Below are positions 12,505 to 25,227 of a DNA stretch of 64,000 nt, piece after piece. How positions within the stretch are numbered: the first letter of the stretch is position 1; each line of letters opens with the position of its first letter. A program made the translations under genes and the position numbers. A model generated the notes under the pieces. That model was not told the origin of the DNA. It worked only from the letters and a program-made list of their open reading frames with translations, and made no database searches. The stretch covers positions 19,924,694 to 19,988,693 of the forward strand of contig BRKX01000014.1 in NCBI GenBank assembly GCA_026008535.1. The letters run 5' to 3'. The stretch comes from Perilla frutescens (Eukaryota > Streptophyta > Magnoliopsida > Lamiales > Lamiaceae).

Positions 12505-13791
12505 CTAAGCCTCCAGTTTCTCATCAACCTCCTCATCGGGTTCGACCACATTAGGTGCTCCTAAAAATTTGTTAATCCGTGCCGGAGTAACAGTGAAGAT
12601 TTTCCCACGGACAAAGACTTTTCCATACAACTTAGATGATGGATTAGCAAAATCATGGCTAAGATTAGCATAAAATTGCTTAACAATTTCAGCAATATAA
12701 GGCTTGACATAAGTCACACTCCTCAAAACCTTTCTTTTGTTCAGAAAATCAACAAGATTATACTGAGAAAAATCCTTCAAGTCTACTGCCCTATCATTCA
12801 AAATCTCACGATTTTTTAAGAATTCCCAATTTCTCTTGGCAATATCATTGTATAAAAAATCAGAAAGAACTTTTGATACCTCAAGTTTGGAATCAGAGTC
12901 AACAACATCTTCAGCAATACGTTTAGCCTTCTTGGCAGATTTTCCTCTGGACTTTGATGGTGGCGAAAAAGTCATTTTGCGCTTCCCTTTCTTGGAGACC
13001 ACCGTCTCATCCTCAGGCTTGACATTCTCGTCTGTCTCCGATGGTTGCGCAGACGGAGTGTGCTCTGCAGACTCTCCTTCCGAGGTCGCCTCCTCCATCT
13101 CCTCTTCATCTGGGTCGCTGTCGATAGAGATGGGTTCCACCGGAGCCTATAGAGAACTTCCGACCATATGTAGTTGTTTAGATCGACGAGCCGGCGGAAC
13201 CTTCTTGCCCTTAGAGGGCTTCTTCTTGGGCGGCGATGGAGTCGGAGTAGTATGTTCTTGAGCTTCCTCTTGGGGCTCCTGGTCAACCTCAGAGAATGGT
13301 ACTTCAATGGGGCCTCCATCATAGCCTGCTTCTTCGAAGGGGATGATCGGGTCGACTTGTTCATCGACAAGGATTGGAGTATTCAGTTCCGGAAAATCAA
13401 GTGATGGCATCACAATGCGACTGGGGGCTATGATAATAGCCTGTTCAGACGACAGAGAGAGGGTGGAGGGCTGCATTGGAGACGGCGCTGGCAATGGGAG
13501 AGGCTTGGATTGAACCTCCGAGCTCCCAATTTCAGGAGAAATCTCCATAGGTGCATTCCCTTGCGACGGCGAGAGGAGAACAGTCGGCCGGAGGAGGGGA
13601 GTAGTGTCCGGCGACAAGAGCCGAAAAGGGTTTGGTACGATGGGTCGTGAAGGAGTTAGGGTTGGCTGCGGTGGGAAGGAAGAGAGTCGCCGAATGTATG
13701 CTAATGCTTCAGGATCGCTCAAAAATTCTTGGAGTTGCTTCATTTTTTCCGGATTTATGATGGTCGAAAAAAAAATAAACGGAGAAGACAA
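12505..13791 (-). pseudogene. Envelope-position ORF with putative plant transposon protein domain
   Basis: The ATG at 13791 opens a reading frame that would run to 12505 (about 429 codons) but for a single TAG at 13147-13149. The N-terminal half is proline-rich. It is followed by two lysine-rich clusters resembling nuclear localisation signals (KKKPSKGKK, KKAKR) and a strongly acidic stretch between them. The C-terminal part (NKRKVLRSVTYVKPYIAE to RINKFLGAPN) resembles the putative plant transposon protein domain often found after pol in these elements. I see no signal peptide or membrane helix, so a true envelope role is unlikely. The domain is cut short at its C-terminus by the deletion that also damaged the 3' LTR. 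Confidence 0.75.
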
Positions 13792-14303
13792 AAGAGGGAA
13801 GATGGAAAGGTTTTTGATTTAGAGGTTTCGAAGGCAAAAGTCTTGAGTGAGAGAGAAATAGAATGATGGAGACAGAATATTTAAATAAAAGAATTAACTA
13901 ACAGATTCGTCCCGCCATATAAATAGGGATCAATAAATTAAGGATATAGTCAAAGACAAAATTAAAGAAAGAGTAAGATACACTTCCAGATTCATTCAAC
14001 TGACTTTCAAAATATCAATTTTTTTTTATTAAAAACTACTGTTATCAAGAGATAAATTCAATCAGCTTACTTTCAATACATCATAGAAAACTTTTTAAGA
14101 AGAGACCAGATGATGAATAGATGAATAACCAAAAGAATCTTAAAAATACCATTTATCTGAGATCTTTGATCCAGTTATATGGTTTTATAAGAACAATCAT
14201 GGTTTTACCTTGTTATAGGCTTTTTCATCCTCGAATCTGTTCAACTTCATAGTCAACTATGATATACCGAAAGTGTGATAACAGTTGAGTCAACTTTGAT
14301 GTA
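13792..14303 (-). other. Spacer between pol and the extra ORF
   Basis: About 510 AT-rich bases lie between the pol stop and the ATG of the downstream ORF. No coding signal or further repeat is visible. In Sireviruses a gap here is expected because the extra ORF is expressed separately from gag-pol. Confidence 0.5.
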
Positions 14304-17300
14304 TCATATAGAGCATAAGCCAAGAGATTTCCTCAGTAATGAGAATCTCTCATAGCTTAGAGCTTTAGTAAACATGTGAGCCAGTTGAATATTTGTAGTA
14401 ATATACTCCAACTTTAATAACTTCTTTTCAACTAAATCCCTAATAAAGTGATACATTAAGTGGATGTGCTTGGATTTAGAATGGTGGACCGGATTCTTTG
14501 CTAGGTTGATTGCAATTGTATTGTCACATAGCATCACCAAGGGATTGCTCTCTAATCCATAATCATCCAGCATTGACTTTAACCAGATCAACTGTGTTGC
14601 ACAACTTCCAGCTGCAACATATTCGGACTCAGCTGTGGACAATGAAATGCAATTTTGCTTTTTGCTGTGCCAGGAGATGAGGTTGTTGCCAAGGTAACAA
14701 CATCCTCCACTTGTGCTTCGTCTGTCATCAATTTCTCCAGCCCAGTCTGCATCACTGTATACTACAAGATCTGTAGTTGTGTCCTTTGTGAACCATAGTC
14801 CCAATTCACAAGTGCCAGCAACATACCGAATGATTCTTTTTACAGCTTTCAGGTGCTCCTCTTTTGGATAAGATTGGAACTGAGCACATGCACAAACGCT
14901 GTACATGATATCTGGCCGGCTTGCAGTCAGATAGAGTAGACTTTCAATCATCGATCTGTATAAAATTGGGTCAACTTCGGGTCCAACTGCATCCTTCGAA
15001 AGTTTCTCTGTTGTACTCATGGGGGTTCTCATGTGCTTTGCACTTTCCAGTCCGAACTTCTTCACAAGATTCTTTGCATATTTCGTCTGGGAGATGAATA
15101 CTCCAGTTTTTTTTTGCTTGACTTGAAGTCTGAGAAAATTGCTAAGCTCACCAACCATACTCATCTCGAAGGATGTAGACATAGCCTCCACAAACTCTTT
15201 CAAAGCTTTCTCACTTGTTGACCCAAATACTATGTCATCGACATATATTTGTGCAATTGTGAGAAAGTTTTTCTTCTTTTTGAGAAAGAGTGTCCTATCC
15301 GCATGTCCCCTGAAAAAACCAAAATCAAGTAAAAACTCGGTTAGTCGACTATACCAAGCTCTAGGAGCTTGCTTTAGTTCATACAAAGCCTTGTGTAATT
15401 TGTACACATGATCAGGTTTTGACGGGTCTTCAAAGCCTTTGGGCTGCTCTACGTATGCTTCTTCTTCCAAGATTCCATTCAGAAATGCTGCCTTAACGTC
15501 TATCTGATGAAGAGTAATGTTAAGATAACATGCAATGGAAAAAAGTAACCTAATGGACTCTATTCGTGCAACAGGTGCAAAAGTCTCATTATAGTCTATA
15601 CCTTCTACTTGAGTGTAACCTTGGGCAACTAAGCGGGCTTTATTTCTAATGACATTCTCAAATTCATCAGTTTTGTTCTTGTATATCCACTTAGTTCCAA
15701 TTACATTTATTCCTAAAGGTCTAGGCACAAGTGTCCAGACTTTATTTCTAACAAACTCAAGTAGCTCGACTTGCATGACACTAATCCAGAACTCATCTTT
15801 TAATGCTTCATTCACATTTTTAGGCTCAATCATGGACAGAAAGACAACAGTACCGACTTCATTTATAACACACAACAAATACACCATCTTTACCATTTCC
15901 TGGTAATTGACAACATTTTTACCTCTTGTTCTGACCTCTTCGTGAACATCTCCAATTACTTGATCAATTGGATGATCTTTGCGAATCCTCTTCGGTGGGT
16001 CTCTTCTAACACTTCCCTGGATTACTTCTGGTATCTCTGAATTTTCTAAGTTAAGATCTGATCCAGAGTCATCTGAAGGTGTATCCTCGTTTGTCGTTGA
16101 AGTGGGCTCAACTTCAGGGTTAACTTTTTCTTCTTCCTCTTCAGTGCTTCCTGTTCTGCCCTGTATCTCAATTAAATCATTAGTATCGTCTGCAGGAGTA
16201 TACAAACTGGCTATATCATCAAATCTCACATTCACACTTTCCATAACGGTCTTGGTCCTGAGGTTATAGACACGGTAGGCATGACTGTTAAGCGAGTAAC
16301 CAACAAACACACCTTTATCACTTTTGGCATCAAACTTAAAAAGATAGTCCCTATCATTCAAAATGTAACAAACACAACCGAAAACATGCAAATATTTCAG
16401 ATTGGGTTTTTTACCATTTAGAATTTCGTATGATGTCATGGTGGTTCCAGTTCTTAAGTTCACACGATTACTTACATGACATGCCGTGTTTAGAGCTTCA
16501 GCCCAAAAAGTTTGGCCAACTTCTTCGAGTTTAACATAACAGTGGCCATCTCTTGCAGAGTCCTATTCTTTCGCTCAGCTATACCATTTTGCTGAGGTGT
16601 CTTTGGAGCTGAGTATTCATGATGAATACCTTCTTTTGTGCAGAATTTCAAGAGTTGAGAGTTCTCAAACTCCCTTCCATGATCGGATCTTATTCTTTTA
16701 ACATAGGCATGGTAAAAGTTTTTGATCTTAGTATATAATTCTAAGAAGATATCATATGTTTTACCTTTATTTCTCAAAAATTTTACCCAAGTGTACCTGA
16801 AGAGATCATCTACTATCACAAAAGAATACCACTTACCTCCAAGGCTTTCAACCTCAGCTGGTCCCATAAGATCCATATGAAGCAATTCGAAGCAGCTTTG
16901 AGTGGTAAAAGGTCTCTCAGAAGTTGTCACAACAGGGTGCGACGCTTTGACTTGTTTCCCCTTTTGACAATCTCCACATAGGCTTGGGCTTGATATGTTC
17001 AACTTTGGAATTCCAAGAACATCATTGAGCCTTTGGAGATTCTTCATATTGCGGAAATTTGTGTGACCCAATTTTTGATGCCAAAGTTGCACCTCATTCA
17101 CCTGCGCACTCAGACAGCTGTTTCTGTTGGTTTCATAGATATTATTAGAAGATCTTACCCCAGAGATCACATGTTTGCCATCGCTGTCAATCACAGTACA
17201 ACTTTCTTTATCAAAGACGACACTGAAGTTGTCATCATAGAGTTTGCTGATGCTAATGAGGTTTGTTGTTAGCCCTTCAACATGTGATACATTAGCCAGC

Positions 17301-18547
17301 TTTGGAAGTCCAAGACTGTTTAGGGTTCTCTGTCCTACAATCTTGCCGTTTGATCCTCCTCCAAAGGTCACTTCGCTGCCATTGACTTTCTGGTAGTTTG
17401 ATAGGTAACATCGAGATCCAGTCATGTGACGAGAACACCCACTATCAAAGTACCAGGTAGTTGAATCATTAGCTACTGAAGTAGTGAAGACCACTTGGCA
17501 GGTGTCTTTGGTGACGACTTTGGGTTTCCAAACCAATTTCTTGGTTCTGTCACTTTTGACAGAGAAAACTGATTTTGAGACTAGTGTCCTCAGATGAATT
17601 TCCTTTTGATGTTCCTGCAAAAATCTATGGCAGAAAGGTTTAATATGTCCTGGTAGAAAACAATAGTGGCAAATGTATTTCCTTCGTTTCTTTCTGACTG
17701 ATAGAGTGGGATGAACTTCCTGTGCTTTTACAAATGGTTTTTCATGGGTAGACATGATTTGTGTAAAGACGGGCTTCACACTTTTATCATAGCCTATGCC
17801 ATGTGAAGTTACCTGGGTTTGAGCAAGAACCTCATCTAGTTTGGAAGTACCGGTGTTGAGTCTTTTGAAGGTCTCATTTGCATGGTTGAGCTGGATCCTC
17901 ATGTTGTCAATCTCTGCGTCTTTCTTTGTCAGCATCACTTCCAGCTTTGCCAGTGACGTCTTCTGGATAGTGGTTTCCTCATTAAGTGACTTCACCACTT
18001 TGCACTGTTTGCTCCACTTTAAGTACAACTCCTTGTAGAGTCCCTGCATCTTTACCAGTAACTCCAATGTTTCTTCTTTAGAGACTTCTTTTTCCTCATC
18101 TGCAGTAGTTATAACAGTGTTGAAGCAAAAGAGAGTTTTATAATAAGACTCATCATACATTTCAGAAGTTATCTCAACTTCGGTGTGACTTGACTTATTC
18201 TCTTCGACGCATACTGCAGTTAAGGCTGCGCGCTCATTTGGTGCATCATCTGGGATCTCCTCTACATAAATTCCTGAAGTGTCCAGCTCACTGTCACTAA
18301 GGGATAGAAAATTAACATGTTTCTCTAGTTTTCGAAAAGTGTTGGGACACTCGTTTGCAAAGTGCCCATAGTCTTTGCATTCATAACATTGAACAGTGGA
18401 GAAGTCTTTCACTTCCTTAGGTCTGAAATGGTCTGATGCAGCACGCTTTATGATCTTTGGTTCATTTCTAGGTGTGTTTAGTCTTTCATAGAGAACCAAG
18501 GATTCGGAAGAATCATTTCGAGGCTTGCGTTGTTCACCACCTCCCTT
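14304..18547 (-). pseudogene. Sirevirus pol: protease, integrase, reverse transcriptase, RNase H
   Basis: Domains appear in order from 18547 downward. A CCHC knuckle (CYECKDYGHFANEC) comes first, then a coiled acidic stretch, and the Sirevirus-type knuckle CHYCFLPGHIKPFCH. The protease site DSGCSRHMTG, the pre-integrase LWHQKLGH and the integrase with its DDE residues intact (HMDLMGP, RSDHGREF, NGIAERKN) follow. Reverse transcriptase has the YVDD motif, and RNase H has DADWAG and STAESEY. A one-base loss in a T run near 16500 shifts the frame between integrase and reverse transcriptase. The frame is continuous with gag apart from a TAA at 18548-18550. Coding length is near normal, so the break is recent. 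Confidence 0.9.
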
Positions 18548-19365
18548 TTATTGTTTCCCTTTGCTAGCTCGAATGAGAGTGTTAAGTCTTCTGGTAAGAA
18601 GAGCATAATCAGGATTCTTTTCATTGATTTCTTCAAGATCTTCATCCTCTTCTGCGTCATAAGCTGGAGTTGACTTTGAAGTTATCCCGACAGTCAAGGC
18701 AATTCCCTTCTTCTTATGTCCACCCTTTTCATTCAATTCCATCTCGAAGGTCTTCAAATCATTCATCAGTTTAGTAAAGTCCAAGCATCCAGTATTTGAA
18801 GCCGTATCAATTGCAATAACCTTCATGTCAAAACGAGGTTTTAGTGTCCTCAAAGCTTTTGAGACTAACCTTTTGTTGGTGATCGGATCACCGAGATCAG
18901 TGCATTCATTTGCTATCTCAAGCAGCTTGTTGCAATAGTCTCCAACGGTTTCATCATCCTCCATTTTCATGTTTTCAAATTTCGTGGTAAGAATCCGATG
19001 CCTCGATTCTTTAATTCCAACATCACCTTTGCAATGTTGCTGAAGTATATCTCACGCTTCCTTGGCCGATTCACAATTTCTTATGAGTTTGAACATTTGA
19101 ACATCTAAGGAGGATTGAATTGCGTTGAGTGCCTTATCATTGTAGGTAGCTTCTTTATTTTGTTCCCTGGTCCACTCTGACGGAGGGGTGCAATACGAGT
19201 CTCCATCAGCATCCGCGGTCTTAGGATGCATCCATGTCTTTTGTACGGAATTTCATGCTCTTGCATCAATCAATTGATGCATGATCTCATTCGAACTTTC
19301 CAGAAGGAATAGTTCATGTCATCCAGAACATGAGGTTTGTTGAACAACGGGTTCGTGCAATCCAT
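18548..19365 (-). pseudogene. Sirevirus gag
   Basis: The likely ATG is at 19365 (MDCTNPLFNKPHV...YSFWKVRM), the usual copia gag opening. Two stops and a frame change lie between 19270 and 19060, one of them a TGA where a Trp is expected (KEA-stop-DILQQ). From 18970 the gag core is open (EDDETVGDYCNKLLEI, LVSKALRTLKPRFD). The ORF ends at a TAA at 18548-18550, after which the same frame continues into the zinc knuckle and pol. Gag would form the retrotransposon particle; this copy cannot make a full one. Confidence 0.8.
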
Positions 19366-19410
19366 TGTGCTTTACGAAAACAGGATCACCACTTAGTGTG
19401 TCAAGTGTAT

Positions 19411-19422
19411 GCTCTGATACAA
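19411..19422 (-). other. Primer-binding site of the Sirevirus element
   Basis: The minus strand reads TTGTATCAGAGC, one base from the tRNA-iMet-complementary TGGTATCAGAGC. It lies two bases inside the 5' LTR, the standard place. Confidence 0.85.
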
Positions 19423-19424
19423 AT

Positions 19425-20043
19425 TGAAGAAACCGAACTCTCGATTTCTAACAGAATTGTGATCAAAGTTGTATCTGAAGTTGAGACAACTTTGTATACG
19501 CAGCGAAAATATAGAAACAGACAATGGATTAAAAATTTCACGAGATTATATTTCTATAATCTCGCGAAGTGCCTCAGGGTAAAAACTTCACTATACGAAT
19601 ATGTGAATTACAAAAAAACTACTAGACAAATTCTCACTAAATATTAAGACACTTTATCTCTTCCTTCGCAGAAGGTCGTGACTAAAGTTGTCTTAACTAA
19701 CTCTAGTAGAAATCAGTAAATACTAAAAGTGATCTTTGTAATATCTGAATATACTCTCTAGAAAACTCATCATTAACTTTGTACATTTGATCCCTATATA
19801 TACACGACTAATGACTTGATCATCACACAAATAATCGAAACATTATCACATGATCTTCACTCCTAAATATTCGGCTACACTTCCTCCACTTCGGTAACAA
19901 CCTTATCACTTTGACTATAACAACTTGGACTCGGTCATATAACCGCATGTTTCTATTTTTGCTCAACCGAACACATCTGCAAGAAAGACAAAAAACAACA
20001 CAAATATATAGATATATAAATCCCTAAACCTACGGTTTCAACA
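19425..20043 (-). repeat. 5' LTR of the Sirevirus element
   Basis: It is 619 bases, read on the minus strand from TGTTGAAACCG to CGGTTTCTTCA. A TATATATA box near 19795 fits the promoter. Bases 19425-19812 match the truncated 3' LTR at 12084. Confidence 0.9.
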
Positions 20044-20048
20044 ATATC

Positions 20049-20476
20049 TTATTATAATATTATGTTAATTATATATTAATATTGGTTATAATATAATATT
20101 TTGTTATTGTGAAACTTTCCGTTAATATTTTGCGTGACTAACTCACATTTGATACTATTAAAGTAAGTACGGCTTAAGTCAACTGTTAATGTTATGCATG
20201 AATGAGAATTTAATTTTGTAGTTAATGTGTTTGTGCTTTCACTACTAAAGTAGTTAGATGTTAAATATTTGAATTATGTCATTATTTTATATTATATTTT
20301 AATTGTCGATAATTGTAGAAAATCCTAATTGGGCAATGGACGCACACATGGATTAAGAGGGGGCTAAGAGTCATTTTTTTCCCTTTAAAAAAGCCATACA
20401 ACACACAAATGCTATCTACCACAACTCTCAATCAACATAACTCATAATTCAATCTCCAACAAACACACAAACCAAA
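20049..20476. other. AT-rich flank and probable leader of the next small gene
   Basis: The first 250 bases are plain AT-rich DNA. From about 20380 the sequence looks like a plant leader (TTTAAAAAAG, then CA-rich text up to the ATG at 20477). Confidence 0.4.
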
Positions 20477-20779
20477 ATGGTGTCTACCCTATCAAAATCT
20501 CCAAAAATCAGCTTGAATAGGGAATGGTAGGCGAAGAGCCCGACTCCTAAAGCTCTCGACATTTTGTACAAAAATATGCGAAAGCAACATGATGAGATCA
20601 AAGACGAATTGAAAGAGTTCATGAGCAGATTGCTTAAAGGGGTTAATCCAAATGTGATAAACAACTTGATTCTAGAAGATGAGCCACTAATCCAGATGTT
20701 CGATTTCTTTCTTGAAGCTAGCAAGGAGGTGGAGGTGTCATTGGTGGTGATTTCCGACTCAAGTGCTAGTAGGGTTTAG
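20477..20779 (+). pseudogene. Small unknown gene with an in-frame stop
   Basis: The ATG at 20477 opens MVSTLSKSPKISLNREW, then a TAG, after which the same frame stays open to a stop at 20777. The rest is charged and helical (KNMRKQHDEIKDELKEF) and ends SDSSASRV, about 100 codons in all. I recognise no family. A leader-like region precedes it. It may be a recently broken short gene, with TGG or another codon changed to TAG, or it may start at a later codon. It lies between the two Myb/SANT-like copies in the arrangement that preceded the Sirevirus insertion. Confidence 0.45.
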
Positions 20780-21209
20780 GGTTGTTTCTTTGATTTTGTT
20801 CTTCTATGCTAGTATAATCAACTTTTTTTGTGGTTGTTCAAGTCGATAAGATTATCTAGTTTTTTTTTTATTTATTGTTCAAGTGAACCTTTTTTGTAGT
20901 CGTTGTTGTTCAAGTTGATGGTATCAACTTTGTCATTGTGAAGGGTATCTTTATGTGTAATCCTTCTTTAATTTTATTTAAATTTTTCGTCAAATTATAA
21001 TTTATAATTTATAAATTTAAAATTACTCAATTCACATATTTCAAATAAAAAATAATATCTCAAAAATATATTAAAAAAAAAGATTCTCAATCTCCAAGGT
21101 AACTACCTCTGCATTAATGTAACCTTAAATGCTGTATTTTTTTCTATATATCACGACTTCTTCTCAATTCAATTTGACCACCATCTCTTGTATTATTTCC
21201 TTCTAAAAA
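20780..21209. other. Intergenic between two small genes
   Basis: AT-rich, with no ORF of note. A TATATATC box at 21145 and a CT-rich leader come just before the ATG at 21210, which fits a promoter for copy B. Confidence 0.4.
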
Positions 21210-21700
21210 ATGGAGTGGAGTACTAATGAAGAGACTTTGCTTGTTAGTCTCATACGTGCAAAGGCTGATGCAACAGATCTCTCCAAATTCATGCTTGTCA
21301 AAGAGGTTTTCAAGTCGGTCGGAAAAACATTGTTAGAAAATTGCTCAAGCAAGTTCACTACCGCGTGCGTTGCCAAAAAGTTCAAATATTTGCTAGAGAA
21401 TTGGCGTTGTTTCACTATGTTGAGGAGTACAACTGGGTTCTAGCATCGGCAGATTATATATTGAACCACATAGAGCATGTGAGTATCTCTCTGTTGCTAT
21501 TCCATTAATTTATAATATATGAGATTTATTTTCTAACATTATATTTTTGTTCGGAATCATTCAAAAACAGATCTTTCCGGATTCATGGCATGTCTAATTT
21601 CAATGTTTTAGGAGAACTATTCGAGGTTTATGGCATGGAGGGAATTGATTTTCAATTAATGAGCTTGGATCTTGAAGATGTCAATGATGATATTATATGA
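21210..21700 (+). pseudogene. Myb/SANT-like small gene, copy B
   Basis: The ATG at 21210 opens MEWSTNEETLLVSLI, then VKEVFKSVGKTLLENCSSKF and LLENWRCFTML, the Myb/SANT-like DNA-binding pattern. Near 21435 a one-base shift is needed to pass from the first frame to VLASADYILNHIEH. A GT donor at 21480 and an AG acceptor near 21570 then give an exon reading SFRIHGMSNFNVLGELFEVYG, the conserved tail of this family, ending at 21700. The same two-part layout is seen in copy A. Apart from the single frameshift it looks complete, so it is either a young pseudogene or affected by a sequence error. Confidence 0.6.
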
Positions 21701-22417
21701 ACAACTTTTAATGTATATTTATTGTAGTAATATACTTTATTTATGTTTATGTGTATTAGACTTTAATATTGTGCTTTTTATTTAATTTTTATATATTTAA
21801 TGGTGTCATTTTTCAGTTGGCACTATTGTGTTGCATGCAAATTTGCAATGAATATCTACAAAATTTTCACTAAAACTATCAAAGGAAACAACATTAAGCT
21901 TCAAGCACCATATTTGCAGGCTCGATGTATCAGTATTCATTGCATTGCATGCACTCAATTGCCTCGAAAATCATAACAAAAAATTAAATAAATAATTATA
22001 TTTAATTAGCAGAAGAAATAAATTTTGAAATTGGTTATGTGGGCAGTGATGGGAGGTAGAGTGGGTGATCTTCCTTCCTTCTATGCTTTCACAATCATCA
22101 TAAATATAAATAATTAAATTTAATTATTTCAATATTAAGGAAATTTAATTTGTTATCTATGACTTATGTGGGAGTGATGAGAGTTGAAGGTTCTCTTCCT
22201 TAATATTTTGACTTTTAATTTTATTTATGTAATTCACTAAAGTTTATATGCTATAATAATTTCTGAAATATCATTTCAATAGGCTATAAGGCCATATATA
22301 CATGTTAGTGGTCAATGACAATAAAATGAAATTAATTAAAACCGCACTAATGTCATTGTTTTATACTTTAGCTTTGAACAATCCATCAAAATTCAAAGAA
22401 TATATCAATAATCCATC
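21701..22417. other. AT-rich intergenic DNA
   Basis: No gene is seen. Two similar segments near 22035-22090 and 22165-22205 (a GTGGG...AGTGATG phrase followed by a CTTCC-rich stretch) look like an old local duplication. Confidence 0.45.
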
Positions 22418-22518
22418 GGCCATTGATAACTGGTAGCCGTCATCTCCTCAATAATCCGCAACGCTTCAGCCGCAGTCCTATTCACTAGACATCCTCCAGC
22501 TGAGGCGTCCACCAATCT

Positions 22519-22920
22519 CTAAGTGTTATTGGTCAAACGATTGTAGAAGTGTGTGATTTGTTGGTCAACGCTGAATACGTGTTGTGGACAAGACTGCAAC
22601 AAGTCTCTGTACCTCTCCCAATCTTCATAAATCGACTCATCCCCCATCTGAGAAAAATGAGTAATCTCAGTAATGATTTTATGAGCTTTCGACGGAGGAA
22701 AGTATTTGGCGAGGAATGCTTGGCATATCTGATCCCAAGTCGTGATGGATTCTTTGTCTAGACTTTTAAACCACTCTTTGGCTCGATCCCTCAACGAAAA
22801 GACGAACATCCTCATCCGAATGATGTCGTCACTTGCACCATTCATCTTAATCGTGTCACATATATCCAAAAATGCATCCAGATGAGCATTTGGATTCTCT
22901 GTAGCCCTTCCACTGAATTG
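22519..22920 (-). pseudogene. Gypsy gag, C-terminal part (outer element)
   Basis: This is the retrotransposon gag core: DAFLDICDTIKMNG, FSLRDRAKEWFKSL, TTWDQICQAFLAKYFPP, ESIYEDWERYRDLL. It joins in frame to the N-terminal part at 32651-32870 once the nested element and one CTTGG copy are removed. A stop at 22519 follows LTNNT; a little more gag-like sequence (RLVDASAGG...ALRIIEEM) continues in frame to about 22430 before similarity ends. Confidence 0.8.
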
Positions 22921-22925
22921 CTTGG

Positions 22926-25227
<2,302 letters not shown>

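Larger units (their letters stand above)
12084..20043 (-). mobile_element. Sirevirus-like Ty1/copia retrotransposon with envelope-position ORF
   Basis: The ends are TGAAGAAACCG at 12084 and CGGTTTCAACA at 20043, with the identical five bases ATATC outside each (12079-12083 and 20044-20048). On the minus strand the order is 5' LTR, tRNA-Met-type primer site, gag, protease, integrase, reverse transcriptase, RNase H, an extra ORF, then a truncated 3' LTR. A second zinc knuckle after gag and an ORF between pol and the 3' LTR are the marks of the Sirevirus lineage. Stops in gag, one frameshift in pol, one stop in the extra ORF and loss of the polypurine tract make it non-autonomous. Its 3' LTR lacks the bases that match 19813-20043. 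Confidence 0.92.

Noticed and set aside
12505..13791. A retroviral envelope gene
   Set aside because: No signal peptide, cleavage site or membrane helix; only its place after pol suggests envelope.
12836..13822. Several plus-strand ORFs opposite the envelope-position ORF
   Set aside because: They are shadows of the minus-strand coding sequence; composition and motifs fit only the minus frame.
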